Notes: generated by a model from the sequence alone, not told the origin. 45,985 bases of DNA from Bradyrhizobium sacchari (GCF_002068095.1 NZ_LWIG01000007.1:45682-91666), one strand, 5' to 3'. Shown: positions 35,726 through 44,880, numbered from the stretch's first letter. Numbers and translations: made by a program.

Positions 35726-36616
35726 ATGACCCGGTTTGACGGCGAGACGTCGCCAGCATTCGAGATTGTGGAGCCCGCAGAATGGCGCGCGCCTGTCATC
35801 TTCAACTCGCCCCATTCCGGCTCGACCTATCCGGATGACTTCCTGGCAGCATCGCGGATCGACCTGCCGACTCTGCGGCGCTCGGAAGACTCCTTCATGG
35901 ACGAGCTGATCGGCCATTTGAGCGATCGGGGCTTTCCGACCGTGCGGGTCAACTTTCCGCGCTCCTATGTCGACGTCAATCGCGAGCCCTATGAGCTCGA
36001 CCCCCGCATGTTCACGGGCCGCCTGCCGAGCTTTGCCAATACCCGCTCGATGCGGGTCGCCGGCGGCCTCGGCACCATTCCGCGCGTGGTCGGCGACGGC
36101 CAGGAGATCTACCGCGACCGCATCCTGGTCGACGATGCGCTGGGGCGGATCGAGACGCTTTACAAGCCCTACCATCGCGCGCTGCGCCGGCTCATCAACA
36201 AGGTGCACCAGATGTTCGGCACGGTGGTGCTGGTCGACTGCCATTCGATGCCGTCGGTCGGCGTCAGCAGGGACGAGCCGCGCCGGCCCGATGTCGTGAT
36301 CGGCGACCGCTACGGCACCAGCTGCACGCCGCTGCTGCCCGACCGGGTCGAGGAGACCATGACGGGGCTCGGCTATTCGATCGGCCGCAACAAGCCCTAT
36401 GCCGGCGGCTTCATCACCGAGCATTACGGCAACCCCGCAAGCGGCCTGCACGCGGTGCAGCTCGAGCTCAACCGCGCGATCTACATGGACGAGCGGCGGC
36501 GCGAGCGCGGTCCGCGCTTCGCGCAAGTTGCCTCCGACTTCGCGGTGCTCGCCGACGTGCTGGCGACCACGATCCCGTTCGGAGATCTCGGGCCGTTCCA
36601 GGCCGCGGCGGAATAG
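35726..36616 (+). CDS. N-formylglutamate amidohydrolase family protein
   Basis: This is a 296-residue protein with the family's N-terminal SPHSGSTYPDDF motif, a VNREPYELDPRMF segment, LVDCHSMPS and a C-terminal GGFITEHYGNP. Homologues hydrolyse N-formylglutamate at the end of histidine breakdown, but many stand outside hut operons, as here, and their role is unproved. The length is usual. ATG 35726 follows an 18-bp tandem repeat. Confidence 0.9.
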   Translation: MTRFDGETSPAFEIVEPAEWRAPVIFNSPHSGSTYPDDFLAASRIDLPTLRRSEDSFMDELIGHLSDRGFPTVRVNFPRSYVDVNREPYELDPRMFTGRLPSFANTRSMRVAGGLGTIPRVVGDGQEIYRDRILVDDALGRIETLYKPYHRALRRLINKVHQMFGTVVLVDCHSMPSVGVSRDEPRRPDVVIGDRYGTSCTPLLPDRVEETMTGLGYSIGRNKPYAGGFITEHYGNPASGLHAVQLELNRAIYMDERRRERGPRFAQVASDFAVLADVLATTIPFGDLGPFQAAAE

Positions 36617-36715
36617 ACGACAGCTTTTCTTCGCGCGCGCTCGGCGCGCGTATCGAGCGCAAACGCGTTTGCGCTTCGTATCGCTTCGCGCTTTGAAATG
36701 AAAACAGAGGCCCAG

Positions 36716-36748
36716 AAAAAAGGGCCGCTTCTGATGAAGAAGCGGCCC
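36716..36748 (-). terminator. Rho-independent terminator on the minus strand
   Basis: A perfect 10-bp stem (GGGCCGCTTC, 36722-36731, with GAAGCGGCCC, 36739-36748) has a 7-base loop. Reading leftwards it is followed by six T (36716-36721). On the plus strand no T-run follows, so the orientation is clear. Confidence 0.8.
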
Positions 36749-36810
36749 AAGTCTAGGGAGGAAACGCCCAAGGAGGGCAGCGGTAACGCAGAGCGCTACC
36801 GCACCGCAAC
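36716..36810 (-). ncRNA. Candidate small RNA with anti-Shine-Dalgarno loops
   Basis: Reading leftwards, the hairpin GCGGTA-CGC/GCG-TACCGC (36780-36802) comes first. A GCCC-TCCTT-GGGC hairpin (36766-36778) follows and shows CCTCCTT, the 16S anti-Shine-Dalgarno sequence, around its loop. An unpaired TTTCCTCCCTAG stretch comes next, then the terminator. This resembles the layout of rhizobial anti-SD small RNAs (alpha-r14/cuckoo type). The 5' end is a guess. Confidence 0.45.
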
Positions 36811-36944
36811 AATATGCGGCCGCGACGCACAAAGTGCAAGGCCTTTTGCGCCGATTCCCATGCAATACGCACATGGCTCAATTGCTTTAAGAGAAACCTG
36901 GATTCAGTTTCTTTGATAAGGAATTTCAATGGGTTGATAGTCAT
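36753..36944 (-). CDS. Possible small protein upstream of, and overlapping, the candidate small RNA
   Basis: This is a 63-codon ORF from ATG 36944 (or ATG 36950) whose stop, TAG, lies just before the terminator. The first half (MTINPLKFLIKETESRFLLK) has amphipathic, lysine-rich character and lower GC than nearby genes. The C-terminus is encoded by the hairpin region and looks non-protein-like (RCGSALRYRCPP). It may be a real small-protein/sRNA unit or just chance. I recognise no family. Confidence 0.25.
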   Translation of the reverse strand: MTINPLKFLIKETESRFLLKQLSHVRIAWESAQKALHFVRRGRILLRCGSALRYRCPPWAFPP

Positions 36945-37141
36945 TTGCATACGAACAAGGCATATTCGGAACTAAGTTTTCAACTCCGTGATCGATATTT
37001 GTCCAGCATATGACTGACCTGGGGCAGCCCCTCCGGCATCCAAAATACCAGGGTGCAAATCAAGTCAGCGCTGCACGCGGGAGGCGATTTGAGCTAGGCA
37101 GGAGCGAGCTTCACACTGACTTTCGCTTTGAGGAACTCACC

Positions 37142-37924
37142 GTGACGGTGATCGACTTCTCCGCCTTCATCGGACGGCTCGCCACCGCCTCTGGCGAAAC
37201 CATCCTGCCGTTCTTTCGCACCTCGCTGTCGATCGACGACAAGAGCAAGACCAAGGATTTCGACCCCGTGACGGAGGCCGACCGCGCGGCCGAAGCGGTG
37301 ATGCGGCGGCTGATCAAGGCGAGCTTCCCCCAGCACGGCATCGTTGGCGAGGAATTCGGCAATGAGCGCGAGGACGCCGACTACGTCTGGGTGCTCGACC
37401 CCATCGACGGCACCAAATCCTTCATCGGCGGCTTTCCGATCTGGGGCACGCTGATCGCGCTGCTGCACAAGGGCACGCCGGTCTACGGCATGATGCACCA
37501 GCCCTTCATCGGCGAGCGCTTTTCCGGCGACAACGGCTCCGCCAATTACAGGGGACCCTCCGGCGAGCGCCGGCTCCAGGTCCGCCGCTGCGCTTCGCTC
37601 GCGGAGGCCACCACCTACACCACCTCGCCGCTGCTGATGAACGAGCGTGACCGCGCCATCTTCGGCCGCATCGAGCAGGGCGCGCGGCTGTCGCGCTATG
37701 GCGGCGACTGCTACTCCTATTGCATGCTGGCGGCCGGCCATGTCGATCTCGTGGTCGAGACCGAACTGAAGCCCTACGATATCGCGGCCCTGATCCCGAT
37801 CGTGACCGGCGCCGGCGGCGTCGTCACCACCTGGGAAGGCAAGCCGGCCCAGGGCGGCGGCCGCATCGTCGCCGCCGGCGACGCAAGAGTTCACGAAGAA
37901 GCCTTGAGGCTGCTCAATCAATAA
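37142..37924 (+). CDS. hisN: Histidinol-phosphatase, inositol monophosphatase family (HisN type)
   Basis: This is a 260-residue Mg2+-dependent phosphatase. Metal ligands are Glu70 (VGEEFG), Asp86 and Asp89 (DPIDGT) and Asp189 in RYGGDCYSY, the HisN-like variant of the family's WD motif. Histidinol-phosphatase would make L-histidinol in histidine synthesis. GTG 37142 with GAGGA about 7 bp upstream is chosen; the frame back to 37010 is AT-rich and not family-like. A general inositol/nucleotide phosphatase is the alternative. Confidence 0.82.
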   Translation: MTVIDFSAFIGRLATASGETILPFFRTSLSIDDKSKTKDFDPVTEADRAAEAVMRRLIKASFPQHGIVGEEFGNEREDADYVWVLDPIDGTKSFIGGFPIWGTLIALLHKGTPVYGMMHQPFIGERFSGDNGSANYRGPSGERRLQVRRCASLAEATTYTTSPLLMNERDRAIFGRIEQGARLSRYGGDCYSYCMLAAGHVDLVVETELKPYDIAALIPIVTGAGGVVTTWEGKPAQGGGRIVAAGDARVHEEALRLLNQ

Positions 37925-37946
37925 CAAGCGCGAGCGGGAGGCTTGC

Positions 37947-38924
37947 ATGACCATCTCACGCAGGCTTCTCGTTGAATTGTTTCTGGGATTATTCCTGCTA
38001 GTGCCGTCATTGGCGTCGGCGCAGAATTTTCCGGCAAAACCGATCAAGCTGATCGTGCCGTTCCCGGCGGGCGGGCCCAATGACATCATCGCGCGGGTGA
38101 TCGGCCAGCGCATGTCGGAGTTGTCAGGGCAGCCGGTACTGATCGACAATCGCGGCGGCCAAGGCGGCGTGCTCGGCACAGATGCGGTTTCCAAGGCCGC
38201 GCCCGACGGCTACACCATCGCGATCTCCTCGGCCGGCGCGCTCGCAATCAGCCCGAGCATGGAGCAGGTCGCCTACGACCCTCAAACCGACCTGACGCCG
38301 GTGACGCTGGTTGCGACCGTGCCAGAGATGCTTGTGGTCGCCACCAATGTGCCTGCGAGCAACATCAGCGAAGTGATTGCGCTCGCCAAGTCTCAGCCGG
38401 GAAAACTCAACTTCGCCTCCTCCGGCCCCGGCAGCCTGCCGCATCTCGCCGGCGAATTGTTCAAGCTGACGGCCAGGATCGACATCGTGCACGTGCCCTA
38501 TCGCGGCGCCGCGCCCGCGGTAAACGATCTGCTTGGCCAGCAAGTGCAGATGACCTTCCTCGATCTTCCCGTGCTGCTGCCGCAGGTCAAGGCGGGCGCG
38601 TTGAGGCCGATCGCGGTCGGCTCCGCCGAACGTGCAGCCACGGCGCCCGACGTGCCGACTCTTTCGGAAGCGGGTTTTCCCGATCTGCGCGTCGAGAACT
38701 GGTACGGCATGGTCGCCCCAAAAGGCACGCCGAGGGAGATCGTCACGGCGCTGCATGCCCTGGCGACGAAGGCGATGGCGGATCCGGCGGTAAAGGAAAA
38801 GCTCGCCGCGCAAGGCGCGACGCTGGTCGGCGACGAGCCGGAGCATTTTCGCTCATTCATCGCGGATGAGACCGCGAAATGGGCAAAGGTGATCAAGGAC
38901 GCCGGGGTGGAGACGGCGAAGTAG
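37947..38924 (+). CDS. Tripartite tricarboxylate transporter substrate-binding protein (TctC/Bug family)
   Basis: This is a 325-residue periplasmic protein. The signal peptide ends SLASAQ before NFPAKPIKLIVPFPAGGPND, the hallmark start of Bug proteins. No TctA/TctB membrane genes are near, as is usual for orphan Bug proteins, which bind carboxylates and may act with distant transporters or in sensing. It starts 22 bp after hisN. Confidence 0.93.
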   Translation: MTISRRLLVELFLGLFLLVPSLASAQNFPAKPIKLIVPFPAGGPNDIIARVIGQRMSELSGQPVLIDNRGGQGGVLGTDAVSKAAPDGYTIAISSAGALAISPSMEQVAYDPQTDLTPVTLVATVPEMLVVATNVPASNISEVIALAKSQPGKLNFASSGPGSLPHLAGELFKLTARIDIVHVPYRGAAPAVNDLLGQQVQMTFLDLPVLLPQVKAGALRPIAVGSAERAATAPDVPTLSEAGFPDLRVENWYGMVAPKGTPREIVTALHALATKAMADPAVKEKLAAQGATLVGDEPEHFRSFIADETAKWAKVIKDAGVETAK

Positions 38925-39017
38925 CTCTCGACCTCGCAACACGACAGGCGCAAGGGGGGAGGGAGCAGAGTGGGACACGCAGCCACAGCGCGGGGGTGAC
39001 ATCAGCACACACCCATC

Positions 39018-39908
39018 TCACACCGCCTCTGCCCTTAGATGCTCCACCAGCATCTTCGCAGGCCTTGGCAGCGTCTTGAAGCTTCGCGCGCAGATCACGA
39101 GCTTGCGGTTGGCCCAGGCATCGCGCAGGCGGACCATGGCGAGCGGCATCAGCCTGGCGCAGCGGCGGGCTGCGGATATCGGCACCAGCGCGATGCCGAC
39201 GTCGGCGGCAACCATCTGGCAGATCGCGTCGAAGTCGCGCAGGCGCGCGCGATAATGCGGGCGCATGCCGAGCCGGGCGGCGTGCTTCGAAATGTGCATC
39301 TGGAGCGCGGTGGCGCTGGTGAGCCCGACGAAGTCGCAAGCGCCCGTCTCCTGAAAATCGATCTGGCGGCGGCCGGCGAACGGGCCGCGCCGCGACGTCA
39401 CCAATGTCAGGTGATCCTCGCTGAACACGAAGCGCTCGATATGGTCGGGCAGCGCGTGCTCGGCGGCGAAGCCGAGATCAGCGGCCCCCGCGGTGATCGC
39501 GGCCGCGATGTCGGTGCTCTCGCGCTCCTCGATGTCGATGGCGACGTCGCGATGCTCGCGCAGGAAGCCGGCGAGCGCCTTGGGCAGGTGCTCCGAAAGG
39601 CCCGAGGTGTTGACGAGGAAATGCACGCTGGCGCGCACGCCGCTGGCATAGCCGGCGAGATCGCCGCGCATGGCATCGATCTGGTGAATCACGAGCCGGG
39701 CATGATCGAGCAGGCTCTCGCCGGCCGCGGTCAACTCGACGCCGCGGCGCCCGCGCTTGAGCAGCGCGACGCCGAGCGCGTCCTCCAGGCCCTTGATGCG
39801 CGCGCTGGCCGAGGCCAGCGCCAGGTGCGACCGCTCCGCGCCGCGCGTGATGCTGCGCTGGTCGGCCACCGCGATGAAGAGCTGGAGATCGACGAGATCG
39901 AAACGCAT
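39018..39908 (-). CDS. LysR-family transcriptional regulator
   Basis: This is a 296-residue regulator with an N-terminal winged helix-turn-helix (residues 1-60, LQLFIAVADQRSITRGAERSHLALASASARIK split over the motif) and a C-terminal inducer-binding domain. ATG 39908 is used; the frame extends to 40226 through a repeat and is not coding there. It diverges from the TauE/SafE exporter gene, which it likely controls. The inducer is unknown. Confidence 0.92.
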   Translation of the reverse strand: MRFDLVDLQLFIAVADQRSITRGAERSHLALASASARIKGLEDALGVALLKRGRRGVELTAAGESLLDHARLVIHQIDAMRGDLAGYASGVRASVHFLVNTSGLSEHLPKALAGFLREHRDVAIDIEERESTDIAAAITAGAADLGFAAEHALPDHIERFVFSEDHLTLVTSRRGPFAGRRQIDFQETGACDFVGLTSATALQMHISKHAARLGMRPHYRARLRDFDAICQMVAADVGIALVPISAARRCARLMPLAMVRLRDAWANRKLVICARSFKTLPRPAKMLVEHLRAEAV

Positions 39909-39944
39909 GGCAGGCCTCCACCCCTGTTGGTTGAGCACAATTCT

Positions 39945-39969
39945 TTCGGAAAACCGCTCCACACTTTGC
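39945..39969. repeat. Core of the MITE-like palindromic element, copy 2
   Basis: TTCGGAAAACCGCTC followed by CACACTTTGC matches the core at 29996-30020 with one mismatch. The inverted ends of copy 1 are degenerate here. It lies in the LysR/TauE intergenic region. Confidence 0.65.
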
Positions 39970-40059
39970 AGGATCGCGCTCCAGGCTTCGTAGCTGACGA
40001 AGGCTGTCTCCGTAACCTCCAGATTGTGCCGGATCGCGGCATCGGTCAATGTGGCCGGC

Positions 40060-40812
40060 ATGATCGACCCGCTTCTCATTGTCATCGCCGCCGTCTTCCT
40101 GGTCGCCGGATTCGTCAAGGGCGTGATCGGGCTTGGGCTGCCGACCGTCTCCATGGGCCTGCTTGCGGTGAACATGGCGCCCAGCCGCGCCATCGCCATT
40201 GTGATCGTGCCGGCGATCGTCACCAATATCTGGCAGACCTTCGTCGGCCCCTATCTGCGCGACATCCTGCGACGGCTGTGGCCGCTGATGATCGGCACCG
40301 TGATCGGCTGCTGGCTCAATGCCGGCGCGCTGACCGGCCCACATGCGCGCTACGGCACGGTCGTGCTCGGCGTGCTGCTCGTGATCTATGCCGTGATCGG
40401 GCTGAACAAGTTCCATTTCCGCGTCGCGCCCAGGAACGAGAAATGGGTCGGCGGTGTGGTCGGCGTCATCACCGGCGTGATCTCGGCCTCGACCGGCGTG
40501 CAGGTGATCCCCTCGATGCCGTTCATGCAGGCGATCGGCATGGAGAAGGACGAGCTGGTGCAGGCGCTCGGCGTGTTCTTCACCACAGCGACGCTGGCGC
40601 TAGCCTTCAACCTCACCGCCGGCGGCTTGCTGACACCGGCCAATGCCGTGCCCGGCGCCATCGGCCTCACCATGGCCTTTGCCGGCATGTTCATCGGCCA
40701 GTCGGTGCGGGCGCGGATGCCGGCCGAAGCGTTTCGCCGCTGGTTCCTGATCGCGATGATCCTGCTCGGCCTTTATCTCGCCGGCAGCGCGCTGGCGAAG
40801 GAGTTCGCGTAG
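40060..40812 (+). CDS. TauE/SafE-family sulfite/organosulfur exporter
   Basis: This is a 250-residue inner-membrane protein with about eight hydrophobic segments. It has the family's FVKGVIGLGLPTVSM near residue 20 and a second similar half with GVISASTGVQVIPSMPFMQA. Family members export sulfite, sulfoacetate or related anions, but substrates vary. ATG 40060 is used. It is divergent from the LysR gene. Confidence 0.88.
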   Translation: MIDPLLIVIAAVFLVAGFVKGVIGLGLPTVSMGLLAVNMAPSRAIAIVIVPAIVTNIWQTFVGPYLRDILRRLWPLMIGTVIGCWLNAGALTGPHARYGTVVLGVLLVIYAVIGLNKFHFRVAPRNEKWVGGVVGVITGVISASTGVQVIPSMPFMQAIGMEKDELVQALGVFFTTATLALAFNLTAGGLLTPANAVPGAIGLTMAFAGMFIGQSVRARMPAEAFRRWFLIAMILLGLYLAGSALAKEFA

Positions 40813-40984
40813 GAAGAACGCGAATTGGGTTAGCCTCGCGTTGCTTCACGCCCTTTCAAGTTCGAACGATCACACAGAGTCGCCAGCTTGCAATCGTGGC
40901 GGCGTGGGCGCCTCTTGCGCCGGCCGATTGGCTGAACAGGGATACGACCTTGCTCGGCCCGCGCGAAAACAGGACGGGCCCAAT

Positions 40985-41512
40985 ATGAACCATTCCAGGA
41001 ATTCGATCATCGCTGCCGTGTTACGGCTTTTTGCGCTCATCGGTCGCTTTCGGCCCGCCGTGGCGGCACTGCTCCTTGTCGTCATGACGGCAGCATCAAG
41101 TGGACGAGCCTCAGCGGCCGCCGACGAAGCGCAGGCGCGCGCGGTCTTTTTGCAGTTCGTGGCTGCGCAGAATGCACATAACGCGAGCGACGTGCGAGCG
41201 ATGCTGTGGAATTCGCCCGATATGCTTTCGGTCACGCGAGGCGTCCAAACCAAAGGGGCCGACGCAGTCGCCGCCCGCTTCAAGGAATATTACGAGGGCA
41301 CCTGGCATCTGGAACCCGACATGTCGCAGTTTCACGCAGCCACGATGTCAAATGACGTCATGCAGATTCTCGTCCCCATCCTCTTCACGCGCGGCCTTCC
41401 GGGCAAGCCGCCGCGGGACGACGTTTTTCTGATCAGCCAAACGTTCGTTCGCGAGGGAAGCAGCTGGTTTGTCGCGTCGATCTTCCCGGTCGCAAACACA
41501 CAAATCAAATAG
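40985..41512 (+). CDS. Secreted NTF2-like (SnoaL-type) protein
   Basis: This is a 175-residue protein. An N-terminal signal peptide or membrane segment (LLLVVMTAASSGRASAA) is followed by a nuclear-transport-factor-2-like domain: FLQFVAAQNAHNASDVRAML, then the GADAVAARFKEYYEGTW pattern. Such domains bind small molecules or are enzymes. Nothing identifies the function. It is alone between the exporter and a convergent GFA gene. Confidence 0.7.
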   Translation: MNHSRNSIIAAVLRLFALIGRFRPAVAALLLVVMTAASSGRASAAADEAQARAVFLQFVAAQNAHNASDVRAMLWNSPDMLSVTRGVQTKGADAVAARFKEYYEGTWHLEPDMSQFHAATMSNDVMQILVPILFTRGLPGKPPRDDVFLISQTFVREGSSWFVASIFPVANTQIK

Positions 41513-41532
41513 CCGCGCGGCGCCTCAGAAGT

Positions 41533-41943
41533 TCAAGGTTTCGGCTCGTAACCCGGCACCCATTTGTCGTGCTGGGGCAGATCGTCCTGGATCGTCCACC
41601 ACGGCGCGCGCGACGAGGTGAAGACGTGAAGGCGGGGCCTGACTTGCGGATCGTCGTCGAGCAGGCCGGCGGGAATGCTGACGGTCGGCAGATAGCTCGC
41701 CTTGCCCGGCGTCAAGCAGCCGCAGGTGTTGCAGCGATGGCGGAAACTGCCCGGCGCGGATTCGTAAGACACCGTCATGTCCTCGCCCGCCACGAAGCGA
41801 AACTTGTCGGCGTCGACATGGGCGTAGGTGGCAAAGGCCGCACCGGTCAGCTTGCGGCAATTGCCGCAATGGCAGTGGGTCAGTGCCCGGACCTTGTCGA
41901 TCTCGAAACGCACGGCGCCGCACAGACAGCTTCCACGAATCAT
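41533..41943 (-). CDS. GFA family zinc protein (glutathione-dependent formaldehyde-activating domain)
   Basis: This is a 136-residue protein with the family's metal sites: GSCLCGAVRFEI at the start, THCHCGNCRK and RCNTCGC. ATG 41943 is preceded by GGGAGG at suitable spacing. Members are related to Gfa, but most are of unknown role and catalysis is unproved. It lies 55 bp downstream of the LysE-type gene on the same strand. Confidence 0.9.
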   Translation of the reverse strand: MIRGSCLCGAVRFEIDKVRALTHCHCGNCRKLTGAAFATYAHVDADKFRFVAGEDMTVSYESAPGSFRHRCNTCGCLTPGKASYLPTVSIPAGLLDDDPQVRPRLHVFTSSRAPWWTIQDDLPQHDKWVPGYEPKP

Positions 41944-41998
41944 CGAAACCTCCCGGGCCCAGCCTCGATCGGACCGCTCCCTCATTCGTTCGAACGAG

Positions 41999-42631
41999 TT
42001 ACCGGCTCTCCATCATGGCGACGCGAATGCCGAGATAGATGAAGAGGCCGCCGAGCGCGCGGTTGACCCAGGCGATCACACTCTCAGAGCTCCGCAGGCG
42101 ATGGGCGGCCTTGGCCGCGAACGCGGCGAGCATCAGGCACCACAATATTCCCGTGAAGATGAAGACCAGGCCGAGCGTCAGGAAGGCGAGCGGTTTATGG
42201 GGCGCATCGGCTGCGACGAATTGCGGCAGGAAAGCCAGGAAGAACAGCGCGACCTTGGGATTCAGCGCGTTGGTGAAGACGCCCTGCAGGAAAACCCGGC
42301 GCAGCGAGCTCCGCTCGCCCTGGTCCCCGACTGCAGCCAGCACCGGGCGCGACCACAGCATCTGGAGGCCGGTGACGACCAGATAGGCAGCGCCGACCAG
42401 CTTCAGGATCGAGAAGGCGGTCGATGAGGCCATCAGCAGGGCCGAAAGCCCGATCGCCGCGCCCGCGACATGGAAAAAACAGCCACAACTGATGCCGAAA
42501 GCGGCTGCAGCCCCGCCCCGCCAGCCCATCTGCATGCTGCGGCCGATCACATAGACGCTATCAGGCCCGGGAGTGATGTTGAGCAGTATGCCCGACAGGA
42601 TGAAGAGCCAGATTTCGTGAATGCCCAGCAT
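41999..42631 (-). CDS. LysE-family translocator
   Basis: This is a 210-residue membrane protein with six hydrophobic helices and the signature LLNITPGPDSVYVIGRSM near residues 17-34, then TNALNPKVALFFLAFLPQF. LysE/RhtB proteins export amino acids or similar compounds; the substrate is unknown. It is the probable first gene of a two-gene unit with the GFA gene. Confidence 0.93.
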   Translation of the reverse strand: MLGIHEIWLFILSGILLNITPGPDSVYVIGRSMQMGWRGGAAAAFGISCGCFFHVAGAAIGLSALLMASSTAFSILKLVGAAYLVVTGLQMLWSRPVLAAVGDQGERSSLRRVFLQGVFTNALNPKVALFFLAFLPQFVAADAPHKPLAFLTLGLVFIFTGILWCLMLAAFAAKAAHRLRSSESVIAWVNRALGGLFIYLGIRVAMMESR

Positions 42632-42815
42632 CTGAAATGCCCCCGCCCGGCCCGCCTTGCGGCCCTCAGGAGCGGGCTTAGTCGGTTCGACCGTCCCCGT
42701 CTACCGCCAGGACTGCCTAGGATTTACTTCGAATTTGCAATGCGGATCATACTTTCACTCGGCATCATCTGCTCTATAAAGGCAGGGTTCTTGAAATGCA
42801 GGATTCGAGGCGACT

Positions 42816-42830
42816 GGCCACGCCGTGGCC
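42816..42830. promoter_or_regulatory. 15-bp palindrome upstream of the cyclase gene
   Basis: GGCCACG-C-CGTGGCC has perfect 7-bp arms and lies 53 bp before ATG 42884, in the region between divergent LysE and cyclase genes. It could be an operator; no partner regulator is evident. Confidence 0.3.
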
Positions 42831-42883
42831 GGTCCCAGGTCCCCTGCCAAGTCCTTTATAAAGTCCCTTGGAGCTCCGTGGAT

Positions 42884-44680
42884 ATGGAAAGACGTCTGGC
42901 CGCCATCGTCTGCGCCGATGTCGCCGGCTATTCGCGAATGATGGGCAGCGACGAGGCCGGCACCCATGCCGCCTTCAAGGCCCATCGCGCCGCGATTCAT
43001 CCCATCATCCTCAATCATGGCGGCCGCGTCGTGAAGAACACCGGCGACGGCTTCCTGCTGGAGTTCGCCTCCATCGTCGGCGCCACCGAGGCGGCGATCG
43101 CGATGCAGACGCTGATGGCGGAGCGCAACCACCATCTTCCGGCCGATCGCGCCATGCAGTTCCGGCTCGGCATCCATATGGGCGATGTCATCGCCGACGA
43201 GGACGAGGTCTTTGGTGACGATGTCAACATTGCCGTCCGCCTCGAATCCGTGGCGAGCCCGGGCGGCTTCGCCATCTCGGCCAAGGCCTATCGCGAGGCC
43301 GGCAAGCACCTCAACCTGCCGCTGACCGATGCCGGCAATCACCGCTTCAAGAACATCAAGGACGCAGTCGGGGTCTTTACCTGGACGCCCGAAGGCGCGC
43401 CGGCGCTCGCGCCCGAGCTGAGGGAGGCGTCGGCCCTCTCGCAGCAGTACCGCACGGCGATCGTCGGCGTGCTGCCCTTCGCCAATCTCAGCGACGCCCA
43501 GGACGAATATTTCTCCGACGGCCTCACCGAGGATCTGATCCACGCGCTGTCACTGCAATCCTTCTATCGCGTGCTGAGCCGCAACTCGACCTTCGCTTTC
43601 AAGGGCAAGAATTTGAGCACGCGCCTGATCGCGCGCGAGATCGACGCCACCTATCTGATCCAGGGCTCGGTGCGGCGCGCCGGCGCCAAGATCCGCGTCA
43701 CCGCCGAGCTGATCGCGCCGGAGACCGGCGAGCAGCTCTGGACCGGGCGCTACGACCGCGACATCGGCGATTTGTTCGCCATGCAGGACGAGATCACCAC
43801 CAATCTTTCCGCCGCCATCGCCACCGAGATCGTCCGGGCCGAGGCCTCGGCGCCGGCGCGTCTCTCGACCGACGTCACCGCCTGGGACCGCTTCCTCAAG
43901 GGGCTGTCCCATTACTACCGGCAGACCAAGGAAGATCTGGCCACCGCCGTCGACCTGTTCCGGGAGGCCATCAGGCTCGATCCCAAACTGTCGATCGCGC
44001 ACGCCTATCTCGCCACCATCCAGATCCAGAGCATCCAGTTCGGCTGGGTCAAGGGCACGCGGGAGATGTGGGCCGAGGCGATGAATCTCGCCGAGACCAG
44101 CGTCCGGCTCGACCCCCGCTCCTCCTTCGCGTTCTCGATCCTGTCCTGGGCCCATGCGATGGAGGGACATTACGAGGCCGCGATGGACGCCGCCAAGCGC
44201 GCGGTCGCGCTCAATCCCTACGACAACGGCGCACGCGGCGTGCTCGGCATCTGCCATTTCGTCATCGGCGAGCACCGCGAGGCGATTGAGCTGTTCTCGA
44301 TGGCGGCGCAGCGCGACAACAGCGATCCGCGCTACCAATGGGCCGCGCTGAACGCCTTCAGCCACTATCTCTTGAGGCAATATGACGCGACCCTGTCATG
44401 GGCCCGCGAGCAGCTCTACATCAACCCGAACCACATGCAGGCGCTGGCGATCCGCGCCGCAGCGCTGGCGCAACTGGGCCGGACCGGCGAGGCTGACGAG
44501 GCCACCAAGGTGCTCATGGCCAACTACCCGACCCTGAACGTCGACCGTCACCTGCGCAATTTCCACTGGAAGCGGCCCGAGAATCTCGCCCATTACCGCG
44601 AGGGCTTGCTGAAGGCCGGCGTGCCGCTCGGCAAGCTGACCCTGGTCCAGAGCGACGTGAAGCGCGCCGCCGAGTCGTGA
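42884..44680 (+). CDS. Class III adenylate/guanylate cyclase fused to TolB-like and TPR domains
   Basis: This is a 598-residue protein. Residues 1-165 are a class III cyclase domain with metal-binding Asp12 (CADVAGYSR), Lys51 and Asp55 (KNTGDGF), and the transition-state Asn115 and Arg119 (DDVNIAVRLE), so it is likely active. Residues 185-330 look like a TolB/FlgO-type domain (VGVLPFANLSDAQDEYFSDGL split here). The C-terminal roughly 250 residues are TPR-like helical repeats. Many paralogues of this design exist in Bradyrhizobium. ATG 42884 is used; GTG 42878 is possible. It would make cAMP or cGMP in response to a protein partner. Confidence 0.9.
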   Translation: MERRLAAIVCADVAGYSRMMGSDEAGTHAAFKAHRAAIHPIILNHGGRVVKNTGDGFLLEFASIVGATEAAIAMQTLMAERNHHLPADRAMQFRLGIHMGDVIADEDEVFGDDVNIAVRLESVASPGGFAISAKAYREAGKHLNLPLTDAGNHRFKNIKDAVGVFTWTPEGAPALAPELREASALSQQYRTAIVGVLPFANLSDAQDEYFSDGLTEDLIHALSLQSFYRVLSRNSTFAFKGKNLSTRLIAREIDATYLIQGSVRRAGAKIRVTAELIAPETGEQLWTGRYDRDIGDLFAMQDEITTNLSAAIATEIVRAEASAPARLSTDVTAWDRFLKGLSHYYRQTKEDLATAVDLFREAIRLDPKLSIAHAYLATIQIQSIQFGWVKGTREMWAEAMNLAETSVRLDPRSSFAFSILSWAHAMEGHYEAAMDAAKRAVALNPYDNGARGVLGICHFVIGEHREAIELFSMAAQRDNSDPRYQWAALNAFSHYLLRQYDATLSWAREQLYINPNHMQALAIRAAALAQLGRTGEADEATKVLMANYPTLNVDRHLRNFHWKRPENLAHYREGLLKAGVPLGKLTLVQSDVKRAAES

Positions 44681-44880
44681 CCGGCGGTCCGCGGCCCCTC
44701 GATACCCCCTTTCACACATCCCTTTGCGACCTCACGCCTGCACTTATTGACAGGACAGTGAATTCGGCCACATTTCGTCACACGCTCAGGTAGTATAGCC
44801 TGCTGTCGGTTTGTTAGGACTTTCCGCGCTTGATCGGCGCATCCGCGTTTCGCGATTCGTCGTTTTCAGGATTTTGGGCC

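Larger units (their letters stand above)
36617..37141. other. 525-bp interval with palindromes, a minus-strand terminator and a probable small RNA
   Basis: Going rightwards there is a CGCGCGC/GCGCGCG hairpin (36634-36650) and then a perfect 18-bp palindrome (36657-36674). The strong terminator (36716-36748, minus strand) comes next, followed by the probable RNA gene to about 36810 and an AT-richer stretch to about 37010. The AT-richer part could hold the small RNA's promoter. A low-confidence 64-codon minus-strand ORF also lies here. Confidence 0.55.
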
